From the NCBI RefSeq assembly GCF_034093315.1, contig NZ_CP139300.1:806001-870000 (forward strand): DNA of 64,000 nucleotides, read 5' to 3'. The notes beneath the pieces were generated by a model. It did not search any database, had not been told where the DNA came from, and saw nothing but the letters and a program-made list of their open reading frames with translations. Positions 1 through 9,170 of this stretch are shown in pieces (within the stretch, counting starts at the first letter, position 1; every line of letters starts with the position of its first letter). Position numbers and translations under genes: made by a program. Source of the DNA: Prochlorococcus sp. MIT 1314 (GTDB lineage Bacteria > Cyanobacteriota > Cyanobacteriia > PCC-6307 > Cyanobiaceae).

Positions 1-100
1 TTTAAGATTGGTTCTTTAATCTTTTACTTTAACTTAATCTATAGTGTATGTATCTTATTTTATTAATTTGAATAACACACAAACATTTGAGGATTAAAAT

Positions 101-667
101 TTGACTAAAAGTATTGTTATATATGAAAACATTGATCAATGTATTCAGCTATTTAATGTTTTCAAAGAAAAATCAGTAATCCTCTCTGAAGCTATTTTGA
201 TCCCACCATCAGGTGAGAAAAGATTATCAGATGAAACCGATTTGCTAAATGCAAAAGCAAATATCCTATTTAAGTCTCAAAAATTTGAAGATATAAGAAT
301 CCTAAATCCTAAACTCGATAGAGAAATCAGACAAAAAGATATGAGTAGATGGCTAATGCCATTTGGTTTTATAGCTGGAATAGCTTTTTCTAACATGACA
401 AATTTATCAACTTTCAGCTTCCTTGGTTTCAATAACCTTGGAGAATCCTTAATTGGAGGTCTTTTGGGAATGGGTTCAGGATATTTGGGAAGCGTTGTTT
501 CTTCTGCAAGTATCAACATTAATAGAAATAAAGAGTTGAGATCAATTATTAATTTTAATAAAGAGGGTAAATGGCTTGTTCTGCTTGAAAATCAAATTGG
601 AACTGAATTGCCTTGGGCTTTAATAAAACAATCAGAAGCTAAAGATATAATTTTTTTGGAAGGCTAA
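101..667 (+). CDS. Conserved hypothetical membrane-associated protein
   Basis: A 188-residue protein starting at TTG, with an AT-rich A-tract region just upstream. The N-terminal half is hydrophilic. Residues about 85-135 form a Gly/Ser-rich hydrophobic stretch with glycine-zipper character (GGLLGMGSGYLGS), followed by a polar C-terminal part. I do not recognise a family. It ends one base before the ATG of the S4-domain gene, so the two are probably co-transcribed. The hydrophobic centre suggests membrane insertion or oligomerisation; the function is unknown. Confidence 0.75.
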   Translation: MTKSIVIYENIDQCIQLFNVFKEKSVILSEAILIPPSGEKRLSDETDLLNAKANILFKSQKFEDIRILNPKLDREIRQKDMSRWLMPFGFIAGIAFSNMTNLSTFSFLGFNNLGESLIGGLLGMGSGYLGSVVSSASININRNKELRSIINFNKEGKWLVLLENQIGTELPWALIKQSEAKDIIFLEG

Positions 668-1459
668 ATGATTGACTTGAAAGAAATCTTAATAAATTCA
701 AACTTTAAAAAAGAAACTGAGGAATTAATAAATATAGCTAACTTAGCTTACAAGCACTGGGAAACTTATTGGACTGGATTTCATTCAACTTATATTTGTG
801 AAGAGATTCTAAAAGATTTTGGAAATTTGAATGATTTCAAATTTTTTGTTTATGGAGGATTCTCCTCTTCTCAAAGATCTAGAATAGCTTGCTTCAGAGG
901 TGATCACATTCCTGAGGAGGATGCTCTAAAAAGTGATTTTCCAGCTAAAGGGATAAAAATTAATGGCAATTTTTTATTTGATAATGCTACGCAAGACGAC
1001 TTTAGATCCCTATTAATTGAAAATGGGTTAAATGATAAAAAAGTAGGGGATATATGGACTATTGGGGATAGGGGAGCACAAGGGATAATTGATAGTTCAG
1101 ATGTTAAATATCTAAATGAAAATTTTTTTTATTTGAGAGACGTAAAAGTAAAAATTAATTTAGTTTGTATAGATGAATTACAAATACCTTCTGGAAGATC
1201 AAAAAAACTTGTTAATACAGTAGAGGCTTCAACAAGATTAGACGCTATAGCTTCAGCGGGTTTTAGGATATCACGAACCAAAATTATTGAAAGGATAGAA
1301 AATGGAATGCTCAGATTAAATGGGAGCAAAGTTAATAAGCCAACTATTAATCTAAAAGTTGGCGACAAACTAGAACTTGAAAATAAAGGATTTATTGAAA
1401 TTCTAAATTTAGAAATCACCAAAAGAGAAAGATGGAAAGTTAAATTACTTAGAAAATGA
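668..1459 (+). CDS. Photosystem II S4-domain RNA-binding protein (YlmH-like)
   Basis: 263 residues, ATG start directly abutting the stop of the upstream gene. The C-terminal part (about residues 188-240) is an S4 RNA-binding domain, with the pattern RLDAIASAGFRISRTK..I..G...LNG..V.KP...L..GD. The N-terminal part resembles the YlmH-type domain. Cyanobacterial proteins of this architecture are annotated as PSII S4-domain proteins and are thought to bind RNA or ribosomes; the exact target is not visible here. The length is normal. A tRNA-Val lies about 50 bases downstream. Confidence 0.88.
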   Translation: MIDLKEILINSNFKKETEELINIANLAYKHWETYWTGFHSTYICEEILKDFGNLNDFKFFVYGGFSSSQRSRIACFRGDHIPEEDALKSDFPAKGIKINGNFLFDNATQDDFRSLLIENGLNDKKVGDIWTIGDRGAQGIIDSSDVKYLNENFFYLRDVKVKINLVCIDELQIPSGRSKKLVNTVEASTRLDAIASAGFRISRTKIIERIENGMLRLNGSKVNKPTINLKVGDKLELENKGFIEILNLEITKRERWKVKLLRK

Positions 1460-1508
1460 AACGCAACCTGCTATTTTCTTATAAGGGGGATTTAAAATTC
1501 CTCAATTT

Positions 1509-1580
1509 GGGCGATTAGCTCAGTGGTAGAGCACTACCTCGACACGGTAGTGGCCACTGGTTCGAATCCAGTATCGCCCA
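1509..1580 (+). tRNA. tRNA-Val (anticodon GAC), with C at position 33
   Basis: A complete 72-nt cloverleaf can be drawn. The acceptor stem is GGGCGAT with ATCGCCC and discriminator A1580; CCA is not encoded. The D stem is GCTC/GAGC (1518-1532), the anticodon stem CTACC/GGTAG (1534-1550), and the T stem ACTGG/CCAGT (1556-1572). The anticodon GAC lies at 1541-1543. Base 33 (1540) is C, whereas U33 is almost invariant in elongator tRNAs. The rest of the molecule looks intact. Confidence 0.93.
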
Positions 1581-1648
1581 TTAAAACTTCTGACAACCTA
1601 GGTTATATCCACAGAAAATAATTTCATTTTTTAGATTATTAAAAAAAG

Positions 1649-2266
1649 ATGAAACTTAATCAAATAATTAATCTCCATAAGGGGCTAACAGCGTTTGTAG
1701 TAGTAGGACTTATGATTATTTTTGATAATTTTACAATCGCTCCCTATGTTTATTTAGCTCTGCATGGTACTTATGGATTACTTTGGCTTCTAAAAGAAAA
1801 GATATTTCCTGATCCCTATTTTAAAGAAAAAATCAATTTTTTAACTTCAGTTACTGGTTTTATTTTCCTTGGAAGTTACTGGATAGCTCCTTACATTCTT
1901 ATCTCATCTCATAAATCTGTTCCAAATATAGTAATAGCTGCTTCTATATCTATAAATATTATTGGTGTATTTTTACACTTTGCTAGTGATTCTCAGAAAT
2001 ATTTTTCTCTTAAATTAAAAAAAGATCTTATTAAAGAAGGATTTTTCAAAAATATAAGGAATACAAATTATTTAGGAGAAATACTAATTTATCTATCGTT
2101 CGCCATCCTTTCAATGAGTTTCATTCCATTCGTAATTCTTGCAATATTTTTCTCTATAGTTTTTCTTCCAAGAATGATTAAAAAAGATAAATCGCTCACA
2201 AAATACGATTCATTCGAAGAATACAAAAAGAAAAGTGGCCTTATTTTACCTAAATTAAATGCTTGA
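1649..2266 (+). CDS. Integral membrane protein, steroid-5-alpha-reductase/ICMT-like fold (DUF1295-like)
   Basis: 205 residues with four to six hydrophobic segments. Toward the C terminus it carries the pattern FFKNIRNTNYLGEILIYLSF, followed by a hydrophobic helix and SFEEYKKKSGLILPKL. This matches the C-terminal region of steroid 5-alpha-reductase, DUF1295 and isoprenylcysteine-methyltransferase-like membrane enzymes (N-Y-x-G-E motif). The substrate is unknown. The gene overlaps the start of the next one by 8 bases, which suggests translational coupling. Confidence 0.7.
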   Translation: MKLNQIINLHKGLTAFVVVGLMIIFDNFTIAPYVYLALHGTYGLLWLLKEKIFPDPYFKEKINFLTSVTGFIFLGSYWIAPYILISSHKSVPNIVIAASISINIIGVFLHFASDSQKYFSLKLKKDLIKEGFFKNIRNTNYLGEILIYLSFAILSMSFIPFVILAIFFSIVFLPRMIKKDKSLTKYDSFEEYKKKSGLILPKLNA

Positions 2267-2810
2267 AAAAAACTTACCAAGTTGGAGGCAAGATTTAAAA
2301 TCTTCTAGAAAAAAAGAGGGTAAATCACCATCTAATAGATGGATTCAGCTTGCAACAGTTAGCGAAAAAAATGAGCCGAGATTAAGAACAGTAGTTTTCA
2401 GAGGATGGCATAAAGATAGTTCAATAATTATTTTTACAGATAGAAGAAGTGAAAAAATTGAGCATATAAAATCCAACCCTAATGCAGAAATATTATGGTT
2501 TTTTTTGAAGACTAAATCACAATATAGATTCAAAGGAGAAATCAGTGAATTAAGTGATAACAAAAATTATTGGGATACATTATCCGAAAAATCAAAAGCT
2601 TCATGGTTCTGGGGAACTCCTGGTAATAGAATTAACCCAAAGTTACAGTTTAATTATGAATTACTAAACAAATTACATAAGCCAGAAAATTTTGTAGTTA
2701 TAAATTTTGAAATTTTCTCAGTAGATCTTCTTAAATTAGAACAGCCTATTCATAAAAGATATATCTGGGAAAAGAAATATAAATGGAGAAAACAAGAAAT
2801 TAATCCATAG
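2259..2810 (+). CDS. Pyridoxamine 5'-phosphate oxidase-like FMN-binding protein (Alr4036 type)
   Basis: 183 residues. The motif order (WIQLATV..KNEPRLRTVVFRG, then IIIFTDRRSEKIEHIKSNPNAEILWFF) is that of the split-barrel FMN flavoproteins related to PNPOx. The C-terminal WG-P-x-RI-P-like region (WFWGTPGNRINP) is also present. The family binds FMN, but a specific PNP oxidase role cannot be claimed. The start overlaps the upstream membrane-protein gene by 8 bases. Confidence 0.85.
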   Translation: MLEKNLPSWRQDLKSSRKKEGKSPSNRWIQLATVSEKNEPRLRTVVFRGWHKDSSIIIFTDRRSEKIEHIKSNPNAEILWFFLKTKSQYRFKGEISELSDNKNYWDTLSEKSKASWFWGTPGNRINPKLQFNYELLNKLHKPENFVVINFEIFSVDLLKLEQPIHKRYIWEKKYKWRKQEINP

Positions 2811-2885
2811 AATATTTCTAAATTGTATATTTAGGTTGAAAAACATATAGCAATAAGTCAGTTTAAAAAAAGAAGAATTATTGAT

Positions 2886-3068
2886 ATGAATTTTTCAGAA
2901 ATTCCAGATAACCCTTTCATTTTTTTATGCTGGGTTACTGCTCTAGGTCTTTTTATAAGTCTTACTGAAGCAACTATTAAGATAAAATTCGATAAAAAAA
3001 GTTCTTATCGTAAAAGGGAAAAGCTAATTAATAGTCTTTACCCCAAAAAGTTAGCTTCAGATATCTGA
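2886..3068 (+). CDS. Small membrane protein, unknown
   Basis: 60 residues: one N-terminal transmembrane helix (about residues 10-28) followed by a Lys/Arg-rich tail ending NSLYPKKLASDI. The tail resembles the LYP-containing tail of the 78-residue protein at 13565. Its last 12 bases overlap, convergently, the 3' end of the DoxX-family gene on the other strand. No function assigned. Confidence 0.6.
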   Translation: MNFSEIPDNPFIFLCWVTALGLFISLTEATIKIKFDKKSSYRKREKLINSLYPKKLASDI

Positions 3069-3605
3069 AAGGATATTAGCTTGTATGTATTGAAACAAAC
3101 CAACTTTATTTGTTTCTTCTTTTAATTTGGACTCCTTAGTATAGGAATTCACTTTTTTTGAAGATTTGTCTTCTTCTGTGTCTTCTGATTTAAGAATTCT
3201 AATTATAACTTCATCTATAGAAAAATTTCCAGGGCCTGATAAGGCAATTGAAGTTGCTGAAGCGAAATATAGAAGTAATAGTTCTAATAGAAAAATATTA
3301 AAACCTGAAGTAACAAGTGCGTGATATATAGCTACAGAAATTGTTCCAACAATAGCCAAAGCTCCGAATCTTGTAGCTAAACCAATAATTAATAACCAAC
3401 TTCCACCTATTTCTGAAAATGCTGCAATGTATGATAAAAATATTGGGAATGGGAGATGTAATGGCCTAACAAATGCATCTGCAAAATTCTCGATATTAGC
3501 TAATTTCTCATAACCATGGTGAATGAGAACTGTACCTGTTATGACTCTAAGAATTAATAAAGCTGTATCTTTGCTAAACGATTTAGTAAGAATTGTAGAA
3601 AGCAC
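3057..3605 (-). CDS. DoxX family membrane protein
   Basis: 182 residues on the minus strand. The N-terminal 120 residues match the DoxX pattern: LLILRVITGTVLIHHGYEKL, then four hydrophobic helices with SEIGGSWLLIIGLATRFGALAI. A charged tail of about 50 residues (EDTEEDKSSKKVNSYTKESK) is extra. DoxX proteins are four-helix inner-membrane proteins linked in some bacteria to redox or thiol stress; here the role is unknown. A second, shorter DoxX protein lies at 29732. Confidence 0.85.
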   Translation of the reverse strand: MLSTILTKSFSKDTALLILRVITGTVLIHHGYEKLANIENFADAFVRPLHLPFPIFLSYIAAFSEIGGSWLLIIGLATRFGALAIVGTISVAIYHALVTSGFNIFLLELLLLYFASATSIALSGPGNFSIDEVIIRILKSEDTEEDKSSKKVNSYTKESKLKEETNKVGLFQYIQANILSDI

Positions 3606-3741
3606 AATAAAAAAATATTCTTAAGTAAAAATAACTAGTCACAGATTCCATCGTGGATTAAAGAGCAAAAGTCATATCTAAATAAGTATTTATACTTAAC
3701 TAGCTAGTAATTCTTTTTTTCTGCTTATGAAATTCCATTAG

Positions 3742-4896
3742 TTAAAAATTATTTTTTGAGTAATTTTCAAATATTCTTTGATTAATTTTAGGAATGTTTT
3801 CTTTAAATTTAAAAAATCCTTTTTTGGCGAACTTCCAAGCGAATAAGTCTTCATCCCTAACGAGATTAAATATATGTTTATTGTTTAAAGTTTTAAACTT
3901 AACTATAAAGTCATAATTTTCTCCAACTCCAGGATAAATAATATCTATTTGATTAATATTTTTAAAAGTATCTTCTAGCGAATGAGGGTCAATCTGTTCA
4001 ACTTTATCAAAATGCTCTACAAAGTCAGAAACCAGTTCTTGTTTAAATTTCAAAACAGATTCAGACAATTTAATTTGTCTTTGTTCATTGTTTAGAAGAA
4101 TAATGAATACCTTTTTATATCTGCAGATTAAATTTTTAAGGGTTGGAAGGTGCAGATCATTCTCAAACATTATCAGATTATCTGATTTGGGATCCATATT
4201 GTTTTTATAAATTTCATCTTCTAATGGAATTTGATTAGATTCCTCAAGAAAAATTTGTTTGTTAATTATTTTTTCTACATTAAATCTATTGTTTGAAAAT
4301 TTTCTGAGGTTTGAAGATGAAAAAAGATATTGCTTTCCTTTAGTTTGCAATCCTGCAACCCATCTCCAACTAAGGAGATTAGATGCAGCATCACCATCAA
4401 AAAGATATTTAAAGAAAAACTTTGCTCCCAATTGCCATGGGAGGCCTAAATTGAATATCCAAGTACTCGCAAACCACATCCTTGTATGATTATGCAAATA
4501 GTTATATTTTCTTAATTCATGTACCCAAGAGTTAAAAAAATCTAATTCTGTATTCCCATTAACTGCGCTTTTATATAACTCATGATCATAATCAAGATTT
4601 TTTTCTGAAATAAAATTTTGCCAAACTTTCGGTCTGTTTTCCATCCACCCTTTCCAATAAACTCTCCAGAATATTTCTTCAATGAACTTAGTTGAATTTT
4701 TGACTTTATATTTACTTTCAGTATCATGTATCAGGTCATATTCCAACAATATTCTATGAGTCAAAAATGGTGATAACTTTGAAACTGAACTTTCATTATT
4801 TGGCCCAAAATCAAAATTTCTCAACTTTGCATAATCATTAATTTTATATTTTGCAAAATTCTCCCAAATATCTTGAGCTTTTAATAAAAATGACAT
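3742..4896 (-). CDS. Photolyase/cryptochrome-like FAD-domain protein, probably domain-permuted
   Basis: 384 residues. It begins directly with the helical FAD-binding domain of the photolyase superfamily instead of the usual N-terminal antenna domain. Visible signatures are FLTHRILLEYDL, FWRVYWKGWMENRP, YNYLHNHTRMWFASTW and GDAASNLLSWRWVAGLQTKGK (about residues 40-195). Residues about 240-370 form a separate alpha/beta-looking part starting LIMFENDLHLPTLKNL, which resembles the first strand and loop (LVWFRxDLRLxDN) of a normal antenna domain. This suggests that the order of the two domains is swapped. DNA repair or light sensing is possible; neither is shown. Confidence 0.82.
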   Translation of the reverse strand: MSFLLKAQDIWENFAKYKINDYAKLRNFDFGPNNESSVSKLSPFLTHRILLEYDLIHDTESKYKVKNSTKFIEEIFWRVYWKGWMENRPKVWQNFISEKNLDYDHELYKSAVNGNTELDFFNSWVHELRKYNYLHNHTRMWFASTWIFNLGLPWQLGAKFFFKYLFDGDAASNLLSWRWVAGLQTKGKQYLFSSSNLRKFSNNRFNVEKIINKQIFLEESNQIPLEDEIYKNNMDPKSDNLIMFENDLHLPTLKNLICRYKKVFIILLNNEQRQIKLSESVLKFKQELVSDFVEHFDKVEQIDPHSLEDTFKNINQIDIIYPGVGENYDFIVKFKTLNNKHIFNLVRDEDLFAWKFAKKGFFKFKENIPKINQRIFENYSKNNF

Positions 4897-5176
4897 TTTC
4901 TCATAACTTTAAAGAATTTTTTTTTGTATTGATATAAATTTCAAAAATTAGCCAACAAATTAAGTCTTGAAATTTTTCTATTTAACTTTTAAGTAAATAT
5001 GTTTGATCGAAGTATTTAATTTAAACTCCTAATCAGTTCATTTTATACTATTAAATCGCTCTCTTTGTAGGAAAATATTTAGTTGTCAATTAATTTCTAA
5101 ATCTGTTTTTAATTTTTAAATCATAATTTAAATAAAAATTTTTCTAGAAGATTTTTAAATATTTATCAAAACTACT

Positions 5177-5926
5177 ATGAATAACTTATTAAAGAGAGAT
5201 GTTAAGTACATTGATGAAAAATATAGATTAGGTGACGGTATAATTTCCGATGATGCATTTAAGCAACTTGAGAAGCTCTTTATACCTGTGGATACAGAAT
5301 GTGATTATTTTAATCAAAAAAACAATAGACTTTTACCAAAATTGGCTAAAGAAAATTATAAAGATTTTTTGGGAAGTTTATTTACAAAAACAAGATTAAG
5401 TATTCAACCAAAAATTGATGGCTGCGCTATTGCAATTAGATACATAAATGGCAAGTTTAATAAAGCTATTACAAAAAAAGGATTTGATGTCTCAAGCAAA
5501 ATTAAACAAATTAAAAATGTCCCCGATTGTATTCCTATCAAACGAGATTTTCAAATTAGAGGTGAACTATACTCTACAAACGAAGTTGCCGGAATTTCCC
5601 AAAGAATTGCAAGAAAATACCTCAATGATAATAAAGGGATTGGAGCAAGTCTCAGCTTTTGCTGTTTCCAAATACTTAATGGAAGACTTAACCAATATGA
5701 AACCCTTAACTATCTTAAAAAATGTGGCTTCAGCACCCCCCAAAGTTACTTCACAAATATTACAAGTGAAATCGAAATATTTAAAAAAAATTGGTTAGAG
5801 AGAAAAATATTTGCAAAATATCCAACTGATGGGATAGTTATTAAAATAAATAGTAGGAAACTGCAGTTAAGCAGAGAGAAAAGCTTATCTCAAAATAACG
5901 AATGGCAATATGCAATTGAGAAATAA
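5177..5926 (+). CDS. Stand-alone NAD+-dependent DNA ligase adenylation domain
   Basis: 249 residues. The N terminus (YIDEKYRLGDGIISDDAFKQL) resembles the Ia subdomain of LigA that helps bind NAD+. Nucleotidyltransferase motifs follow: KIDG (K79 as the likely adenylated lysine), IRGELYS, FCCFQI, YPTDGIVIKIN and a C-terminal WQYAIEK corresponding to motif V. The protein stops there. The OB fold, zinc finger, helix-hairpin-helix and BRCT domains of LigA (about 670 residues) are absent. It may self-adenylate but would need help to seal nicks, or it may act on other substrates. Confidence 0.8.
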   Translation: MNNLLKRDVKYIDEKYRLGDGIISDDAFKQLEKLFIPVDTECDYFNQKNNRLLPKLAKENYKDFLGSLFTKTRLSIQPKIDGCAIAIRYINGKFNKAITKKGFDVSSKIKQIKNVPDCIPIKRDFQIRGELYSTNEVAGISQRIARKYLNDNKGIGASLSFCCFQILNGRLNQYETLNYLKKCGFSTPQSYFTNITSEIEIFKKNWLERKIFAKYPTDGIVIKINSRKLQLSREKSLSQNNEWQYAIEK

Positions 5927-6034
5927 TATTAACTAATACCTTCAAAAAGAGCTCACGATACTTACTTCCATTAATTACAGTTAAACGGTAATTAAGTTTT
6001 GGTTAAATTCCAAAGCAATTTGCTGAATTATTAA

Positions 6035-6964
6035 ATGAATTCCACTATTTCAAGACCTAAAATTTCTAACTGGGAAACATCTAATATTCCTAATCTGATT
6101 AACAAAACAGCACTAATTACTGGTGCGAATAGTGGTCTTGGATACTATACGGCAAAGGCCTTAGCCGAAAAAAACGCTCATGTAATCATTGCATGTAGAT
6201 CCCTTGAAAAGGCTAATCAAACGATACAAAAGCTTAAAGCTCTTAATCCTGAAGGAATATTTTCACCTCTAGAATTAGACTTATCAGATTTAAATAATGT
6301 TGTTGAGGTTCAGTCTAAAATTTTTGATGATTTTGAAAATCTGGATTTACTAATCAATAATGCAGGCATAATGCACCCGCCTAAAACACTTAGTGCCCAA
6401 GGATATGAAATACAATTTGCAGTTAATCATTTAGCTCATATGCTTTTAACCCTAAAGCTTCTTCCAATTATTGAAAAAAAAGAGAAATCGAGAATAGTAA
6501 CGGTTACTTCTGGAGCACAATTTTTTGGGAAAGTTGGTTGGGAAAATCTGAAAGCAGAGAACTATTACAACAAATGGGAATCTTACTCCAATAGCAAATT
6601 GGCAAATGTAATGTTTGCTTTGGAACTAAATGAGAACTTAAGGCCCAAAAATATACTTTCTCTAGCTGCTCACCCAGGAATAGCAAAAACAAATCTTTTT
6701 ACTGCTCAAAAGCCCAAACCTAGTCCAATAGAAACATTCTCCATGGAATTATTTAGCCCTATTTTTCAATCTGCTGAGATGGGTGCTTTACCTCAACTTT
6801 TTGCCGCTACTTCACCAGATGCAAAAGGGGGTGATCATTATGGTCCTAAATTTAATTTCAGAGGTCATCCAAAACTATCCCCTACGTCTCCTTTAGCCAT
6901 TAATAAAAAAGAAAGAAAAAATTTATGGGAAAAAAGCCTTGAATTACTGTCTAATTTCTTATAA
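6035..6964 (+). CDS. Short-chain dehydrogenase/reductase (retinol dehydrogenase/POR-like)
   Basis: 309 residues. Classic SDR signatures are present: TGANSGLG (29-36) for NAD(P) binding, NNAG (108-111), VTSG around 157-160, and the catalytic YSNSK with Y184 and K188. The second half (AAHPGIAKTNLF) is typical of the retinol-dehydrogenase/protochlorophyllide-reductase branch, but nothing proves a pigment substrate. The 3' end overlaps the convergent 88-residue gene by 6 bases. Confidence 0.88.
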   Translation: MNSTISRPKISNWETSNIPNLINKTALITGANSGLGYYTAKALAEKNAHVIIACRSLEKANQTIQKLKALNPEGIFSPLELDLSDLNNVVEVQSKIFDDFENLDLLINNAGIMHPPKTLSAQGYEIQFAVNHLAHMLLTLKLLPIIEKKEKSRIVTVTSGAQFFGKVGWENLKAENYYNKWESYSNSKLANVMFALELNENLRPKNILSLAAHPGIAKTNLFTAQKPKPSPIETFSMELFSPIFQSAEMGALPQLFAATSPDAKGGDHYGPKFNFRGHPKLSPTSPLAINKKERKNLWEKSLELLSNFL

Positions 6965-7225
6965 GTTTTTTATTTTTACTAACTTTAGAAAATACTTCAA
7001 GATATGCAACTCACTCTCTGAAAGCTTCATGAATTCTGTTAAGGCATCATAATTTTTTTCATCAATTTTTTTTGATAATTGAATAAAGCTATCATGGTTT
7101 TCCTTTACAAAACGTTCAGCAATCTGAGATGGGGTTAAACCCTTTTCTATTAATTCACCTGGAGCATTTTTCTCCCACTTGTCATAAAACCAAGAGAACC
7201 AATATTTTGCAGTATTATCTTCCAT
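6959..7225 (-). CDS. Small acidic helical protein, paralog of the 17654 gene
   Basis: 88 residues on the minus strand, rich in Glu, Lys and aromatics. It shares a layout with the 105-residue protein at 17654-17971: W-F-x-W near the start, a central PSQIAERFVKENHDS versus PEDVAEDFISNNSIA, and L.EFMKL.ESE.H.L near the end. I do not recognise the family. It is probably a soluble helical protein, and the pair looks like one small picocyanobacterial family. Confidence 0.65.
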   Translation of the reverse strand: MEDNTAKYWFSWFYDKWEKNAPGELIEKGLTPSQIAERFVKENHDSFIQLSKKIDEKNYDALTEFMKLSESELHILKYFLKLVKIKNL

Positions 7226-7325
7226 TAATTAACTTTTATTTGGCGAATTCTATAAATATTTAAGAGTAATCTCATGATTGAATTAAGCCTCAAACACATT
7301 TAATATAAATGCAATTATAAATTTA

Positions 7326-8732
7326 ATGATAAATAATAATCATTTAAGTAAAAGAAAAAATATTAATCTTGTAATTGGATTAGGTAAATCTGGATTTTGG
7401 GCTGCCAAGTATTTGAAAAGAGTCGATAAGAGAGTAATTGTTTGGGAAAGTAAAGATGGGGAAAAATTCTTAGAAGCAAAAAAAGAATTGGAAGAACTTA
7501 ATATATTAGTTTGTCTGAAAAAAGAATTTGTATTTGAAGAAATTGATCCCTTTGTAAAAGAAATTGAATCTGTTGTTATAAGTCCATCAATACCTTATGA
7601 CCATGAAACTATTATTAAATTAAAAAAAAAAGGCATTAAAGTAATTGGTGAAATTAATGTTGCATGGGAAATTTTAAAAGATACAAATTGGATAGGTATT
7701 ACTGGCACTAATGGTAAGACTACTGTTACCCATTTACTAAGCCATATACTCTGCGAGAATGAATTATATGCTCCTTTTGCAGGAAATATTGGTACACCTT
7801 TATGTAAATATGCTTACTCTAAAAAACACAAAAAACTTGACTGGGTTGTGGCTGAAATAAGCAGTTATCAAATAGAAATATCTCCAGAAGTAAAACCTAA
7901 TATTGGAATCTGGACAACCTTCACAGAAGATCATCTTGAAAGACATAAAACACTAGAAAACTATTTCAACATAAAAAAAAGCTTACTAGAAAAATCAGAT
8001 TTTAGAATTTATAATTATGACGATGAAAATCTAAGAAATCATTATAGCTCACTATCAAAAGGGGTTTGGATAACAACTAGTTTAGATAAATCAAATTTGA
8101 TTCAATGCGATTATTGGGTAGATGATAACGCATTCATTGTTGAGAAAGGGAAAAGACTATTCAAACTTGAACATTTTCCTTTAAAAGGAATGCATAATCT
8201 TCAAAATCTTCTATTAGTAATAGCAGCGGCAAGAAAAGTTGGATTATCTGGAAAAAAGATTAAATATTCTTTATCTAATTACAGACAATTACCTCATAGG
8301 ATGGAAACAATTTACAAAAATAATGATCTGGAAATAATTAATGATAGTAAAGCTACGAATTTTGATTCATCTATTGCAGGAATAGATTCTATTGAAGGTC
8401 AAATAATATTAATTTCTGGAGGCAGATTAAAAGGCAATAAATACACGGAATGGATAAAAGTTTTAAAGAAGAAAGTTAAATGTATTTTTCTTTTTGGAGA
8501 AAGCTCAAAAGTCCTAAAAATGGCGCTTATTAATGAAGGATTTAAAAAAGATATTTTTGAATTTCCAGAACTCAAAGAGCTTTTAACTTTTGTTTTTCAA
8601 TATTTACAAAATAATAAGGGTGGAACATTATTATTCTCACCTTCCTGTTCAAGTTTTGATCAATTTAAAAATTATGAAGAGCGAGGAGATCATTTCAAGA
8701 AACTAATAAGTGAAAAACTAAAGATTAATTAA
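7326..8732 (+). CDS. murD: UDP-N-acetylmuramoylalanine--D-glutamate ligase MurD
   Basis: 468 residues, normal for MurD. The N-terminal Rossmann-like domain begins [17 protein letters not shown]. The ATP-binding GTNGKTT lies at 127-133, followed by the central-domain signatures ITSYQ-equivalent EISSYQ, DHLERH, and NDSKATN (the last contacts ATP and D-glutamate). The C-terminal domain ends with [20 protein letters not shown]. It is a cytoplasmic peptidoglycan-precursor enzyme that adds D-Glu to UDP-MurNAc-L-Ala. ATG start; no neighbouring mur genes are visible. Confidence 0.96.
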   Translation: MINNNHLSKRKNINLVIGLGKSGFWAAKYLKRVDKRVIVWESKDGEKFLEAKKELEELNILVCLKKEFVFEEIDPFVKEIESVVISPSIPYDHETIIKLKKKGIKVIGEINVAWEILKDTNWIGITGTNGKTTVTHLLSHILCENELYAPFAGNIGTPLCKYAYSKKHKKLDWVVAEISSYQIEISPEVKPNIGIWTTFTEDHLERHKTLENYFNIKKSLLEKSDFRIYNYDDENLRNHYSSLSKGVWITTSLDKSNLIQCDYWVDDNAFIVEKGKRLFKLEHFPLKGMHNLQNLLLVIAAARKVGLSGKKIKYSLSNYRQLPHRMETIYKNNDLEIINDSKATNFDSSIAGIDSIEGQIILISGGRLKGNKYTEWIKVLKKKVKCIFLFGESSKVLKMALINEGFKKDIFEFPELKELLTFVFQYLQNNKGGTLLFSPSCSSFDQFKNYEERGDHFKKLISEKLKIN

Positions 8733-8847
8733 TATAGTTTTTATTTAAAGATCATTAAGTAATTTTCAGGTCGGTCATCACAACCGCTTACCACTAGCAA
8801 ATATTCACTTAATTAGTTAGATTCCGAATAGAAGTTAAATTATAACA

Positions 8848-9162
8848 ATGAGTGAATCTAACAATTTACCTCAAGCAATCAGTCATAAGAAATTAAGTTA
8901 CTTGATGCTTAAGGCACAAAAAGATTCTCATTTTTCTGATGAATTAGCAGAAATAGAAAACCCTGAAAAAAGAGAATTTGACGATTTAATAAACAATTGG
9001 GAAGCTTCAACTAAGAAAGTAATTAACGAGTTATCAAAAAGAAAAGAGAATTTACTAAAAGACAAATCACCAAATTCTTTAATTGCACTTGGTGCTATGG
9101 AAGTTCACCTTAACATGGCTTTGCAAGCTTTAAATGCCTTTAATAAAGGAGTTGATGAGTAA
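8848..9162 (+). CDS. Conserved hypothetical helical protein
   Basis: 104 residues, strongly helical and charged, with no membrane segment or signal peptide. The stretch LIALGAMEVHLNMALQALNAF near the C terminus is hydrophobic and could form an oligomerisation helix. The gene stands alone between murD and the convergent pirin gene. I do not recognise a family; the balanced composition and ATG start support a real protein. Confidence 0.65.
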   Translation: MSESNNLPQAISHKKLSYLMLKAQKDSHFSDELAEIENPEKREFDDLINNWEASTKKVINELSKRKENLLKDKSPNSLIALGAMEVHLNMALQALNAFNKGVDE

Positions 9163-9170
9163 TAGATAAA

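Noticed and set aside
1600-1615. Single TATATCCACA as a DnaA box after tRNA-Val
   Set aside because: Isolated and imperfect; expected by chance in AT-rich DNA.
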